64,000 nucleotides of DNA, taken from the NCBI RefSeq assembly GCF_947495925.1, contig NZ_CANMAU010000004.1, forward strand, positions 248,001-312,000. The letters run 5' to 3'. Source of the DNA: an uncultured Algibacter sp. (GTDB lineage Bacteria > Bacteroidota > Bacteroidia > Flavobacteriales > Flavobacteriaceae). The notes under the pieces were generated by a model. It worked only from the letters and a program-made list of their open reading frames with translations. It did no database searches and was not told the DNA's origin. Positions 1 to 9,153 of this stretch are shown piece by piece. The number at the start of each line of letters is the position of its first letter. The first letter of the stretch is position 1. A program made the translations under genes and the position numbers.

Positions 1-2760
1 TAGTTGCATAACGGCATCAGCCATAAGTTGCTCCATGTTTTCAAGCTCTTTTAGTTCTGCAAAAGTTTTATCAATGACTTGGGTTGAATTCTCAATTCTA
101 GGGTCACTTTTTACTGTGATATTGTTCTTTGATTGGATTGTTCCATAGTTAATAACCAATTGATAAATACCTGGTTTTACCTTTATTCCTGAGTTTTCTT
201 TATTGCTAAAGCTTTCTTTTCTAGACGTTTTATCAGGTCCTTTTTCAGTTAAATCCCAATTCAATTTATGAATTCCTGATTTTTTTGGTGTTTCTGTTTT
301 AAGTGTTCTAATCAAACGACTACCATCATAAATTTTTAAAGTCAGTGAATCTTTAATCGTACTATTAGTAGAATCACTCTCTGGCTTATGTTCTTGGATA
401 TTTAAATAATACGAAATACGGGCATATCGTTCTCTGTTTTCGCCATTATAAGTGGCGTCTGCTCCAAAACGACTATAAGGTCTTTGATAAGCAGCGAGAT
501 AAGCCACTGGAGGTTCAAAAAGAGTAAGACTATCATTGAGGATTGAAGCATTTTTAGCTATGGCTCTTAACGGTCTAATATCATCCAATATCCATGCGGA
601 CCTACCGAATGTTCCGATTATTAAATCATCCTCTCTAGGATGAATTATTAAATCTTTTACTGATACTGTTGGAAAACCTTCAGTCCATTTTTTCCAGGCA
701 TCACCGGCATTAACTGAGACATATAATCCATCATCAGTACCTAAGAATAAAAGGTTAGAATTTTCTCTATCTTCAATAATTGATAAGGTGTAACTTTTAA
801 CATCAGATGCGTCAACAATACGCTTCCATGTTTTTCCATAATCAGTCGTTTTGTAAGCATAGGGTTCATAATTAAAACGTCTATAGTCATTGGCTATCAA
901 TAATGCTTCTCCTTTATTTTTGTTTGATGCTTTAATTTGAGGAATCCAAGAACCCTTAGGCAAACCCTTAATATTTCCTGAGATATCCTTCCAAGATTCA
1001 CCTCCATTTTGAGTGATATGTACTTTGCCATCATCCGTGCTCACCCAGAGCATATCTTTTTCTAAAGGAGAAGGTTCAATAACTAGTATTGTACAATGGT
1101 TTTCAGCACCAGTGGCATCAATAGTGAGTCCTCCGCTATTAGCCTGATTTAATTTGTTAGGGGCATTCGTTGTTAAATCATCCGAAATTATTTTCCAAGT
1201 AAGACCTTTGTCTGTTGATTTATGAACAAATTGACTTCCAAAATATAAAGTGTTATTACTAAACGGATCTATGTTGATAGCAGCGTTCCAATTAAATCTT
1301 AAAAGAACATTGGGGTTAGGGTGTGTTGGCTTTACTTTAAAATTGTTTCCAGTCTTAGAGTCGTAGTAATAAACTGATCCTTGTTGGCTCATAGACCATC
1401 CAAATCTGCTATTGGCTTTATCTGGAATAACATCAAAACCATCGCCAAAACTAATTTCTTGCCAATACGAATTTCGTATGCCTTGATATTTCCAAACATA
1501 AGCAGGTCCTTTATGAGATCCGTTATCTTGCATACCTCCATAAACATTATAAGGAATATCATTGTCAATATTAATATGGTAAAACTGGGCTACCGGTAAA
1601 TTGCCTATAAATCGCCAGGACTTGCCACCATCTTTAGTTATGTTAAGCCCACCGTCATTACCGTCAATCATAAAATTACCATTGTTCGGGTGAATCCACC
1701 AAGCGTGATGATCGGCGTGAACACCTCTATTGGTGTTGTATGCAGGCATAAGTTTTGTAAAGTTTTTTCCTCCATCTTCACTCACGTTAACATAAGTGAA
1801 AATGGAGTAAACTCGGTTTTCGTTTTGAGGATCTACGTATATTTCAGAATAATAAAATGGTCTATCCCCTTTATCTTTTTTATCATTTATTTTTTTCCAT
1901 TTGAATCCCCCATCTTCACTTTTGTAAAGGGCATTTTTTTTGGCTTCAACCAAAGCATAAATTACGTCGGGTTTATTCTTAGCTATGGCAATACCAATTC
2001 GCCCCAGATCTCCTTTGGGGAAACCATCCTTTTCGGTGACCTTTTTCCAGTTCTCACCACCATCATAAGTTATATGTAAACCGGAGCCTTTACCACCAGA
2101 TTTAAAAAACCAAGGCTCTCTTTTATGTTCCCACATTGCTGCAATAAGTTTGTTTGGGTTCGTTGGGTCCATAACTAAATCTGCAGCACCAGTTTTCTCA
2201 TTACTAAACAAGGTTTTTACCCATGTTTGGCCTCCGTCAGTTGTTTTATAAACACCACGCTCCATATGTTCACCCCAAGGAGAACCAATTGCCGCTACAT
2301 ATACGACGTTTGGATTTGTAGGGTCAATAATAACTCTATGAATATGACGTGTTTTTTCTAAACCCATTAACTTCCAGGTTTTACCAGCATCTAAAGATCG
2401 ATATATACCATAACCTCCATTCAAACTATTTCTCGGATTACCTTCGCCAGTGCCTACCCATATAACGCTAGGGTTAGACTGCTGAATCGCTACAGCTCCT
2501 ATTGATGCCGTCACCTCATTTTCAAAAATAGGTTCCCATTTAATGCCTCCAGAGCTTGACTTCCACAAACCTCCAGAAGCTGTGCCCGCATATATTATGT
2601 CGGGATTGCTCAGCACGACATCAATAGAGGTAACTCTACCAGACATGCCTGCCGGTCCAATATTCCTAGGTTTCATGTTTGCTAATAAATCCATGGCCAA
2701 TTCTTGGCCAAATGCAGCGAAAGACAGAGCACAAATTATTAAAAAGAAGGTATTTTTCAT
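1..2760 (-). CDS. Sortilin/BNR-repeat (VPS10-like) secreted protein, C-terminus beyond the window
   Basis: The reading frame is open from the ATG at 2760 to the window edge, giving about 920 residues without a stop. It begins with a signal peptide (MKNTFFLIICALSFAAFGQ). The body is a series of beta-propeller repeats with the BNR/Asp-box pattern, for example GGLWKSSSGGIKWEP, GVYKTTDGGQTW, GLHITYDGGENWKK and VHITQNGGESWKD, each followed by hydrophobic strands of the type NPDIIYAG. The last third visible looks like a beta-sandwich tail (LKIYDGSRLIRTLKTETPKK). This matches the exported 'WD40/YVTN/BNR-like repeat' family of about 1,050 residues common in Bacteroidota. Many are annotated as glycosyl hydrolases, but I see no catalytic signature, so the substrate is unknown. 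Whether a T9SS tail follows cannot be seen. Confidence 0.9.
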   Translation of the reverse strand, partial: MKNTFFLIICALSFAAFGQELAMDLLANMKPRNIGPAGMSGRVTSIDVVLSNPDIIYAGTASGGLWKSSSGGIKWEPIFENEVTASIGAVAIQQSNPSVIWVGTGEGNPRNSLNGGYGIYRSLDAGKTWKLMGLEKTRHIHRVIIDPTNPNVVYVAAIGSPWGEHMERGVYKTTDGGQTWVKTLFSNEKTGAADLVMDPTNPNKLIAAMWEHKREPWFFKSGGKGSGLHITYDGGENWKKVTEKDGFPKGDLGRIGIAIAKNKPDVIYALVEAKKNALYKSEDGGFKWKKINDKKDKGDRPFYYSEIYVDPQNENRVYSIFTYVNVSEDGGKNFTKLMPAYNTNRGVHADHHAWWIHPNNGNFMIDGNDGGLNITKDGGKSWRFIGNLPVAQFYHINIDNDIPYNVYGGMQDNGSHKGPAYVWKYQGIRNSYWQEISFGDGFDVIPDKANSRFGWSMSQQGSVYYYDSKTGNNFKVKPTHPNPNVLLRFNWNAAINIDPFSNNTLYFGSQFVHKSTDKGLTWKIISDDLTTNAPNKLNQANSGGLTIDATGAENHCTILVIEPSPLEKDMLWVSTDDGKVHITQNGGESWKDISGNIKGLPKGSWIPQIKASNKNKGEALLIANDYRRFNYEPYAYKTTDYGKTWKRIVDASDVKSYTLSIIEDRENSNLLFLGTDDGLYVSVNAGDAWKKWTEGFPTVSVKDLIIHPREDDLIIGTFGRSAWILDDIRPLRAIAKNASILNDSLTLFEPPVAYLAAYQRPYSRFGADATYNGENRERYARISYYLNIQEHKPESDSTNSTIKDSLTLKIYDGSRLIRTLKTETPKKSGIHKLNWDLTEKGPDKTSRKESFSNKENSGIKVKPGIYQLVINYGTIQSKNNITVKSDPRIENSTQVIDKTFAELKELENMEQLMADAVMQL

Positions 2761-2866
2761 TGTGGCTAATTTTACTTTCGAAAATAGTGAAAACTTATCA
2801 TAGCATTATTTAAATAAATGTTAATGCTTTATATGTCTCTTTTTTTTATAGTATTTTTATACTGCT

Positions 2867-3994
2867 ATGAAGAAAAAAGAATTACCTAGAAGGGGTTTTG
2901 TGTTTAAAAAATACGAAGCGCCCAATATTTCTCCTTTTGATAAGCTTTTTGAAATTTTCAAAGAACTTATTACGCACACTTCAGGTGATTTTGATGAAGC
3001 TATTAATTGGTTAAGAGAATTAGATAAGGAGTATAACTTAACTACTGCTGAGTATACTATTGAAGATTTTATTGAAGATTTAAAAAAGAAAGGTTTTATT
3101 CGAGAGGAAATAGATCCTGATGGAAACGGTGAAATCGCTATTACAGCAAAAACTGAGCGTGCTATTAGGCAGCAAGCACTTGATCAAATCTTTGGGAAAA
3201 TAAAACGAAGTGGGCAAGGAAACCATAAAAGCAAAAGCCCTGGTTTGGGAGATGAGCATACAGGTGATTATAGAGGATATCAATTTGGTGATGCTTTGGA
3301 TAAGGTTTCTATGACAGAGAGTTTAAAGAATGCTCAAATAAGTCATGGTATTGGAGATTTTACAATGTCTGAAGATGATTTAGTTGTTGAGGAAACCATG
3401 CATAAATCGCAAATGAGTACAGTACTCATGATTGATATTAGTCATAGTATGATTTTATATGGAGAAGATAGAATTACTCCTGCTAAAAAAGTGGCTATGG
3501 CATTGGCGGAACTCATAACAACACGTTATCCTAAAGACACCTTAGATATCTTAGTATTTGGAAATGATGCATGGCAAATTGAAATTAAAGATTTACCTTA
3601 TTTAAAAGTTGGACCATATCATACGAATACCGTTGCCGGTTTACAATTGGCCATGGATTTGCTTAGACGAAAACGTAATACGAATAAACAAATTTTTATG
3701 ATTACAGATGGTAAACCAAGTTGCCTGAGGCTTCCGGATGGAGACTATTATAAAAACAGCATGGGTTTAGATACTCATATTGTAAATAAATGTTATGCCA
3801 TGGCGCAACAAGCACGAAGGTTACACATTCCTATAACCACATTTATGATTGCTCAGGATAATTACCTCATGCAATTTGTTAGAGAGTTTACTTATGCCAA
3901 TCAAGGGAAAGCATTTTACACAGGCCTTAAAGGGCTTGGTGAAATGATTTTTGAGGATTACGAAACAAATAGAAAAAAAAGAATTAGAGGATAA
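2867..3994 (+). CDS. VWA-domain protein, partner of the following AAA+ ATPase
   Basis: 375 residues, cytoplasmic, no signal peptide. Residues ~185-360 form a von Willebrand A domain. The metal-ion-dependent adhesion site is visible as DISHS (D190, S192, S194), followed by a long helix and a distal MITDGKPS segment. The first ~150 residues are charged and helical and resemble no family I can name. The stop lies two bases before the ATG of the AAA+ gene, so the two are co-transcribed. Such pairs (BchD/BchI, CoxE/CoxD, ViaA/RavA) work as a chaperone or metal-insertion ATPase plus a VWA adaptor that grips the substrate. The substrate of this pair is not evident from neighbours. Confidence in the domain is high; the function is inferred only. 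Confidence 0.85.
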   Translation: MKKKELPRRGFVFKKYEAPNISPFDKLFEIFKELITHTSGDFDEAINWLRELDKEYNLTTAEYTIEDFIEDLKKKGFIREEIDPDGNGEIAITAKTERAIRQQALDQIFGKIKRSGQGNHKSKSPGLGDEHTGDYRGYQFGDALDKVSMTESLKNAQISHGIGDFTMSEDDLVVEETMHKSQMSTVLMIDISHSMILYGEDRITPAKKVAMALAELITTRYPKDTLDILVFGNDAWQIEIKDLPYLKVGPYHTNTVAGLQLAMDLLRRKRNTNKQIFMITDGKPSCLRLPDGDYYKNSMGLDTHIVNKCYAMAQQARRLHIPITTFMIAQDNYLMQFVREFTYANQGKAFYTGLKGLGEMIFEDYETNRKKRIRG

Positions 3995-3996
3995 AT

Positions 3997-5463
3997 ATGA
4001 AAATAGAAAATATTAAAACTTTAGGAGCCTTAAAAGAATTTGGGTACGCGAGTAAATCTATAAAAGATGAATTAAGAGATAATTTAATTCATAAAATAAA
4101 GAACAAAGAAACCACTTTTGAAGGGGTACATGGTTACCAAAACACAGTGATTCCAGAACTAGAAAGAGCTATTTTATCAAGACATAATATAAACCTTTTG
4201 GGATTGCGAGGTCAGGCAAAAACGCGATTAGCGCGTTTAATGCTAAACTTATTGGACGAGTATATACCGTATGTTCAGGGTTCTGAAATTAATGACGACC
4301 CATTTAAACCAATTAGCAGATTCGCGATAGAACTTATTAAACGAGAAGGTGATTACACACCCATTTCATGGCTACATAGAAGTGATCGATTTGCCGAAAA
4401 ATTAGCAACACCTGATGTTACAGTCGCTGATATTATTGGAGATGTAGATCCTATAAAAGCGGCGAATTTAAAGTTGAGTTACGCAGATGATCGTGTAATT
4501 CATTATGGTATGATACCTAGAGCAAACCGTTGCATTTTTGTAATTAACGAACTCCCTGATCTACAGGCTAGAATTCAAGTGGCATTGTTTAATATTTTAC
4601 AAGAAGGCGATATTCAAATAAGAGGGTTTAAGCTAAGGTTACCTCTTGATATTCAATTTTTATTTACTGCAAATCCAGAAGATTATACCAACAGAGGAAG
4701 TATTGTAACGCCTCTAAAGGATAGAATAGGTTCTCAGATTTTAACGCACTACCCTGAAGATATAGAGACAGCTAGAATGATTACGCAGCAGGAAGCTAGT
4801 ATTGTAGAAAGTCAAAACAGCACGGTAATCGTTCCCGACTTAGCTAGAGATTTGTTAGAGCAAATTGTTTTTGAGGCCAGAGAATCCGAGTTTATAGATG
4901 CTAAAAGTGGTGTAAGTGCTCGATTAAGTATTACCGCTCTGGAGAATCTTTTAAGTACTGCAGAAAGACGTGCTTTAATTGCTGGAGATGGTCAAACCTG
5001 TTTGCGTTTATCCGATTTTGTTGGTATTATTCCATCCATTACTGGTAAAGTTGAATTGGTTTATGAAGGTGAACAAGAGGGGGCTGCTATTGTGGCTTAT
5101 AATTTAATAGGGGAGGCAGTTAAGAGTTTATTTCCAGAATTTTTTCCAGGTATTGAAAAACTCAAAAAGCAAGACGAAAACAGTCCTTATGATGATATTG
5201 TCTCTTGGTTTTTTAATTTAAAAGATGGTATTGAGCTTATGGATGATTTACATGATAAAGAATATAAAGACCTTTTAAGTTCAATATCACCTTTGGATGA
5301 CTTACTTGATGAATATCAACCTAATTTATCAAAACAAGATAGTTACTTCGTTAAAGAGTTTGTGCTTTGGGCGTTAGTTGAATTTAAACAATTGAGCAAA
5401 AAAAGATTTACGGAAGGTATTCAGTTTAAAGACCCTTACGGCAGTTTTATAAATGGAATTTAA
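3997..5463 (+). CDS. AAA+ ATPase, Mg-chelatase/MoxR-like
   Basis: 488 residues. The Walker A loop is GLRGQAKTR (residues 69-77). The Walker B strand reads CIFVINELPDL, so the usual Asp-Glu pair is Asn-Glu. It is followed by the LFNILQEGDIQIRG segment typical of the magnesium-chelatase I clade and by a sensor-1 region FTANPEDYTNRG. The C-terminal ~130 residues are acidic and helical. The gene follows the VWA gene by two bases and its stop abuts the stop of the convergent YdeI-like gene. A remodelling ATPase acting with the VWA protein is the likely role. No porphyrin, hydrogenase or CO-dehydrogenase genes are near to suggest the client. Confidence 0.85.
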   Translation: MKIENIKTLGALKEFGYASKSIKDELRDNLIHKIKNKETTFEGVHGYQNTVIPELERAILSRHNINLLGLRGQAKTRLARLMLNLLDEYIPYVQGSEINDDPFKPISRFAIELIKREGDYTPISWLHRSDRFAEKLATPDVTVADIIGDVDPIKAANLKLSYADDRVIHYGMIPRANRCIFVINELPDLQARIQVALFNILQEGDIQIRGFKLRLPLDIQFLFTANPEDYTNRGSIVTPLKDRIGSQILTHYPEDIETARMITQQEASIVESQNSTVIVPDLARDLLEQIVFEARESEFIDAKSGVSARLSITALENLLSTAERRALIAGDGQTCLRLSDFVGIIPSITGKVELVYEGEQEGAAIVAYNLIGEAVKSLFPEFFPGIEKLKKQDENSPYDDIVSWFFNLKDGIELMDDLHDKEYKDLLSSISPLDDLLDEYQPNLSKQDSYFVKEFVLWALVEFKQLSKKRFTEGIQFKDPYGSFINGI

Positions 5464-6039
5464 TTACCAGTTATCTCTGCTTTTTATATTATTTGCGCAT
5501 AATTCAATGATTAGTTTTATGCGCTTTTTTTTGGTCTCTTCGCGTTTCGCACTGTGCAGCCACGATAAATAGCCTTTTTTATATCCCTTTGAAAAGTTTT
5601 GATAGTTTTCAAAAGCATGAGGGTTTTTGTCAAAGGCAGCTTTTAAATTATCAGGAATAACGCCATTTTCAACATCATCCATTGCTGTCCACGTACCCGT
5701 TTCTTTAGCTAGCTCGATCATATCATACCCAGATTGATGAATTAACCCTGCTTTATTTAATTCATCAATGTATTTTTTGTTTAAGGCGCTCCATGTACTT
5801 TTTGGGTTTCTTGGACAAAAGTATTGACGCCTCTTTCCGTTGCCCAAACTTTTTACTGTAGAATCTATCCAACCAAAACAAAGTGCTACTTTAACAGCTT
5901 CTTCCCAGCGCATGGTAGGTACATTTAGTTCCAGTTTATAAAAAATAAGATATACCGCTTTTTCTTTGGAATGATTGTTCAATAACCAGTCGTACCAATC
6001 TGTGTCACGATCAAAATGCAGTTCAAGTAAATTTGTCAA
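5464..6039 (-). CDS. YdeI/OmpD-associated family protein
   Basis: 191 residues, cytoplasmic. It has the family hallmarks: an N-terminal DWYDWLLNNHSKEKAVYL helix, the MRWEEAVKVALCFGWIDS segment, then YFCPRNPKSTWSALN, and a C-terminal domain with the NFSKGYKKGYLSWLHSAKR signature and a lysine-rich end. Relatives are annotated as YdeI/OmpD-associated or bacteriocin-protection proteins; the biochemical role is not settled. The start used is TTG at 6039, three bases after the stop of the M1 peptidase gene, and no ATG lies early in the frame. It is probably co-transcribed with the peptidase. Confidence 0.8.
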   Translation of the reverse strand: MTNLLELHFDRDTDWYDWLLNNHSKEKAVYLIFYKLELNVPTMRWEEAVKVALCFGWIDSTVKSLGNGKRRQYFCPRNPKSTWSALNKKYIDELNKAGLIHQSGYDMIELAKETGTWTAMDDVENGVIPDNLKAAFDKNPHAFENYQNFSKGYKKGYLSWLHSAKREETKKKRIKLIIELCANNIKSRDNW

Positions 6040-6042
6040 AAC

Positions 6043-7683
6043 TTAAATTTTTTTAGATTCAATATAAAAGTTAGGGTTAACTTCGAAAGAAACTATTTTA
6101 GATTCAGTTTTAAGTATATTCCATTCTTTTTTAGGATACAGCCATTGTTCATCTTCATTGATTTTTATTTTAATAGGCATGTCAAAGCCGTCTACTATGC
6201 TAGTCCAACGATACTTAAGCCCTTTTTTACTCAGCTCATATTCTAAGGTTGGGATTTGTATTGTTCTTAAATACTGATTAAAAAATGCTGATAAATCAAT
6301 TTCAGAATGTTTGCTTACATAATTTTCTATTTGTTCTGTAGTCACGGTTTGATGGTAAAATGTAGTGTTTAAGCCTTGCAATATATCCCGCCATTTTTTA
6401 TCGTCTTCCACAAGTTGCCTTATGGTGTGTAACATATTAGAGCCTTTAAAGTACATGTCTGACGAGCCTTCGCTATTCACATTATAATTCCCTATTATGG
6501 GTTTATCGTTAGCAATGTTTTTACGCGTTCCTATAACGTATTCAGAAGCAGCCTCTTTGCCATAATAATAGTCTAGAAACAAACTCTCAGAATAAGCTGT
6601 AAAGCTTTCATGTATCCACATATCCGCGATGTCTTTATTCGTGATATTATTTGCAAACCACTCATGACCAGATTCGTGAATAATGATGAAATCAAATTTC
6701 AACCCCCAACCAGTTCCCGACCAATCTTTGCCTAAATAGCCATTTTTATATTGATTACCATAAGTGACAGAACTTTGGTGTTCCATACCTAAATAAGGAA
6801 CTTCTACGAGTTTGTACCCATCTCTATAAAATGGATACTGGCCAAACCAATATTCGAAGGCTTTCATCATTTTAGGGGCGTCCTTAAAATGTTCCTTTGC
6901 TTTTTCTAAGTTATCTTTCAAGACGTAGTAATCCATGTCTAGATTTCCTGCCATCCCATTATAAACTTCAGAGAAATGTGTGTAGTCAGCAATATTAATG
7001 TTAACCCCATAATTGTTTATTGGACTTTTTACAACCCATGTATAGGTTTTGGTATCTTCAATGCGTTCAACACTTCTAAGTCTTCCGTTTGAGACATTCA
7101 TTAACTTTGCAGGAACGTTTACACTTATTTGCATACTGTCAACTTCGTCATACATATGGTCTTTACAAGGCCACCAAACGCTAGCGCCTAAACCTTGGCA
7201 TGAAGATGCAATAAAGTGATTTCCGTTGTTATCTTTTTTCCATGAAATCCCACCATCCCAAGGTGCATTTACAGCTTCTCTTGGATGGCCTTCATAATAA
7301 ACATCAATACTCATTATAGAATCAATATGTTGTATGTTTTCTAATGTGATGAAATGAGCATTACCGTCATGCTTAATTAGTAAGTCTTTATTGTTTTGAA
7401 TGGCTTTAGTTAGTTTTAAAGGTGGTTGAAGATCAATTTGTAAGATAGAATCCTGTTTAAGTACTCTATACTGAATGGCGTTTTTACCAGAGATGAATTT
7501 GTTATCAGGATCAACTTTTATATCTAAATGATAATAAGTAAGATCCCACCATTCACGCTGAGGTGTAATACTACCTCTGAGTGTATCTTGTCTTGTGAAT
7601 TCAGAGGTTTCACTAAGCAATTGTGCGTTTGTAATTTGTGTGGATAGCAGTACTAGAATGATTGCTAATAGACGTTGTTTCAT
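6043..7683 (-). CDS. Secreted M1-family metallopeptidase (short form)
   Basis: 546 residues starting with a signal peptide (MKQRLLAIILVLLSTQITNA). The zinc site is HESGHEWFANN with the third ligand in WIHESF, the gluzincin spacing HExxH-x18-E. An exopeptidase-type YLGMEHQSSVTYG segment replaces the GAMEN motif upstream. The N-terminal beta-saddle (residues ~40-240) and catalytic domain (~240-460) are complete, but the long helical C-terminal domain of classical aminopeptidase N is missing, as in other short Bacteroidota M1 enzymes. It probably trims peptides in the periplasm or outside the cell. The next gene upstream is a secreted M28 peptidase, 33 bases away, so the two may form a peptide-degrading pair. 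Confidence 0.9.
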   Translation of the reverse strand: MKQRLLAIILVLLSTQITNAQLLSETSEFTRQDTLRGSITPQREWWDLTYYHLDIKVDPDNKFISGKNAIQYRVLKQDSILQIDLQPPLKLTKAIQNNKDLLIKHDGNAHFITLENIQHIDSIMSIDVYYEGHPREAVNAPWDGGISWKKDNNGNHFIASSCQGLGASVWWPCKDHMYDEVDSMQISVNVPAKLMNVSNGRLRSVERIEDTKTYTWVVKSPINNYGVNINIADYTHFSEVYNGMAGNLDMDYYVLKDNLEKAKEHFKDAPKMMKAFEYWFGQYPFYRDGYKLVEVPYLGMEHQSSVTYGNQYKNGYLGKDWSGTGWGLKFDFIIIHESGHEWFANNITNKDIADMWIHESFTAYSESLFLDYYYGKEAASEYVIGTRKNIANDKPIIGNYNVNSEGSSDMYFKGSNMLHTIRQLVEDDKKWRDILQGLNTTFYHQTVTTEQIENYVSKHSEIDLSAFFNQYLRTIQIPTLEYELSKKGLKYRWTSIVDGFDMPIKIKINEDEQWLYPKKEWNILKTESKIVSFEVNPNFYIESKKI

Positions 7684-7716
7684 GCGTATGTTCTTTATTA
7701 TAAATAGATGCGTCTT

Positions 7717-9051
7717 CTAATCTCTTAATATTTGATTTGGAAATGTAACTACGCTTTCAAATCCATTTTTCCCTATAGAAGAAATACCAAAAAAGTGATT
7801 ATCAATAACTATACCTTCTAATAAGAATTCACTAATATCTCCTACATAACGGCTATTATCCCAAGTAGGGGAGGTTGTATCTCTCCAATAAATTTTATAG
7901 CCAATAGCACCATCAACTTTATCCCATTTAAACTTAGCAGCAGGTTCTACTATACCACCAATAGCAATGTTTTTAGGTTTAGGTGGAGCCCATGCTAGGC
8001 TTGCTAAGTTTATAGCATTAACGGCAGTCAGTTTTTTTGCATATTCAAAATTTACATGGTCTATAACATCCCCATATTTTATACCATCCTCTTCTCTGAT
8101 GTCTTGATGTTGTTGTGTGTAATTTTCATGCGCTTCCATAATCCGAATACCTGCATATCCTAAATCATTAAAAGGTCGGTGATGACCACCGCGTCCAAAA
8201 CGATCCAGTCTGTAAACCATCATTGGGCTCATTTCTGGCATGTACGATTTAGTGGTTTTATGAACATAGCGCGCTAACTGTCTTGAAATACCATCTACTT
8301 CCCCTCCATAAAAACGTCTAAGAGTACGCTGGCGCTCAGTCTCATTAGGCGGAGTTGGTTCAGAAAAAATTCTGAAGGTACGGTTGTCAATAATACCATC
8401 AACACCAGAAATATTCCCAATCATATCATTATTTAAAATGCCAATAATGTCCCAGTTCTTTTCTTTAGCAAACCTGGCTAATCCTGCACCACCAAATAAA
8501 CCTTGTTCTTCTCCAGAAAGACCAACATAAACAATACTACTTTCAAATTTATACTGGCTTAAAACTCTTGCAGTTTCTATGGTTCCAGCCATTCCAGAAG
8601 CATTATCATTTGCGCCAGGGGCGTCGGTAGTGAAGTCCATGGTGTCGCTTCCTCTGGAATCAATGTCACCACTCATAATAACATATCTGTTTGGGTATTT
8701 AGTTCCTTTCTGAATGGCTACAACATTTACAACCCATGCATCATGAGGGACTCTGCCGTTCGCTTCTTTAGTTACAAAATCCTTTTGGTAGAAAACATCA
8801 ATACAATTATTGCATGATTTAGAAATGGCTTCAAATTCAGACTTTATCCAGCGGCGAGCGGCACCAATACCTCTGGTATTCGAAATAGTATCACTAAAGG
8901 TATTTCTAGTGCCAAAATTTACTAGCGTTTGAATGTCGCTTTCTATTCTCTCTGCTGAAATACTATTAATTATATCGTATACTTTTAATGAAGATTGGCC
9001 GTGACAAACATGTAACAGGCAGAAAGCAAAAATAAAAAGGAATGGTTTCAT
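7717..9051 (-). CDS. Secreted M28-family metallopeptidase with C-terminal Fn3-like region
   Basis: 444 residues with a signal peptide (MKPFLFIFAFCLLHVCHGQ). The M28 core shows the bridging Asp in PGANDNASG (D149), the catalytic Glu pair in LSGEEQGLFGG (~181-182), NNDMIGN, and a late His in GGHHRPFND. The first zinc ligand, normally His in an HxD motif, is Asp here: SGDIDSR (D129, D131). Residues ~355-440 look like a fibronectin type III module (AAKFKWDKVDGAIGYKIYWRD). I recall the same Asp form in other flavobacterial members, so it is probably a subfamily trait rather than an inactivating change; that recollection was not checked. Predicted to act as an exported aminopeptidase. Confidence 0.88.
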   Translation of the reverse strand: MKPFLFIFAFCLLHVCHGQSSLKVYDIINSISAERIESDIQTLVNFGTRNTFSDTISNTRGIGAARRWIKSEFEAISKSCNNCIDVFYQKDFVTKEANGRVPHDAWVVNVVAIQKGTKYPNRYVIMSGDIDSRGSDTMDFTTDAPGANDNASGMAGTIETARVLSQYKFESSIVYVGLSGEEQGLFGGAGLARFAKEKNWDIIGILNNDMIGNISGVDGIIDNRTFRIFSEPTPPNETERQRTLRRFYGGEVDGISRQLARYVHKTTKSYMPEMSPMMVYRLDRFGRGGHHRPFNDLGYAGIRIMEAHENYTQQHQDIREEDGIKYGDVIDHVNFEYAKKLTAVNAINLASLAWAPPKPKNIAIGGIVEPAAKFKWDKVDGAIGYKIYWRDTTSPTWDNSRYVGDISEFLLEGIVIDNHFFGISSIGKNGFESVVTFPNQILRD

Positions 9052-9077
9052 GTTTTTTCTTTAAAAATACTGAAAAT

Positions 9078-9112
9078 AAAAGCGCTTCAAAAACAATTTT
9101 GACGCGCTTTTT
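9078..9112 (-). terminator. Terminator downstream of the M28 gene region / fad operon boundary
   Basis: Inverted repeat AAAAGCGCTTCAAAA / TTTTGACGCGCTTTT with one mismatch and a 4-nt loop, flanked by A and T runs on both sides. It lies between the end of fadE (9154) and the start of the M28 gene, so it would end transcripts of the minus-strand fad operon. Confidence 0.7.
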
Positions 9113-9153
9113 AAATTTGAGTTAGTCACTATTCTGTTTTAATACAAATAGTA

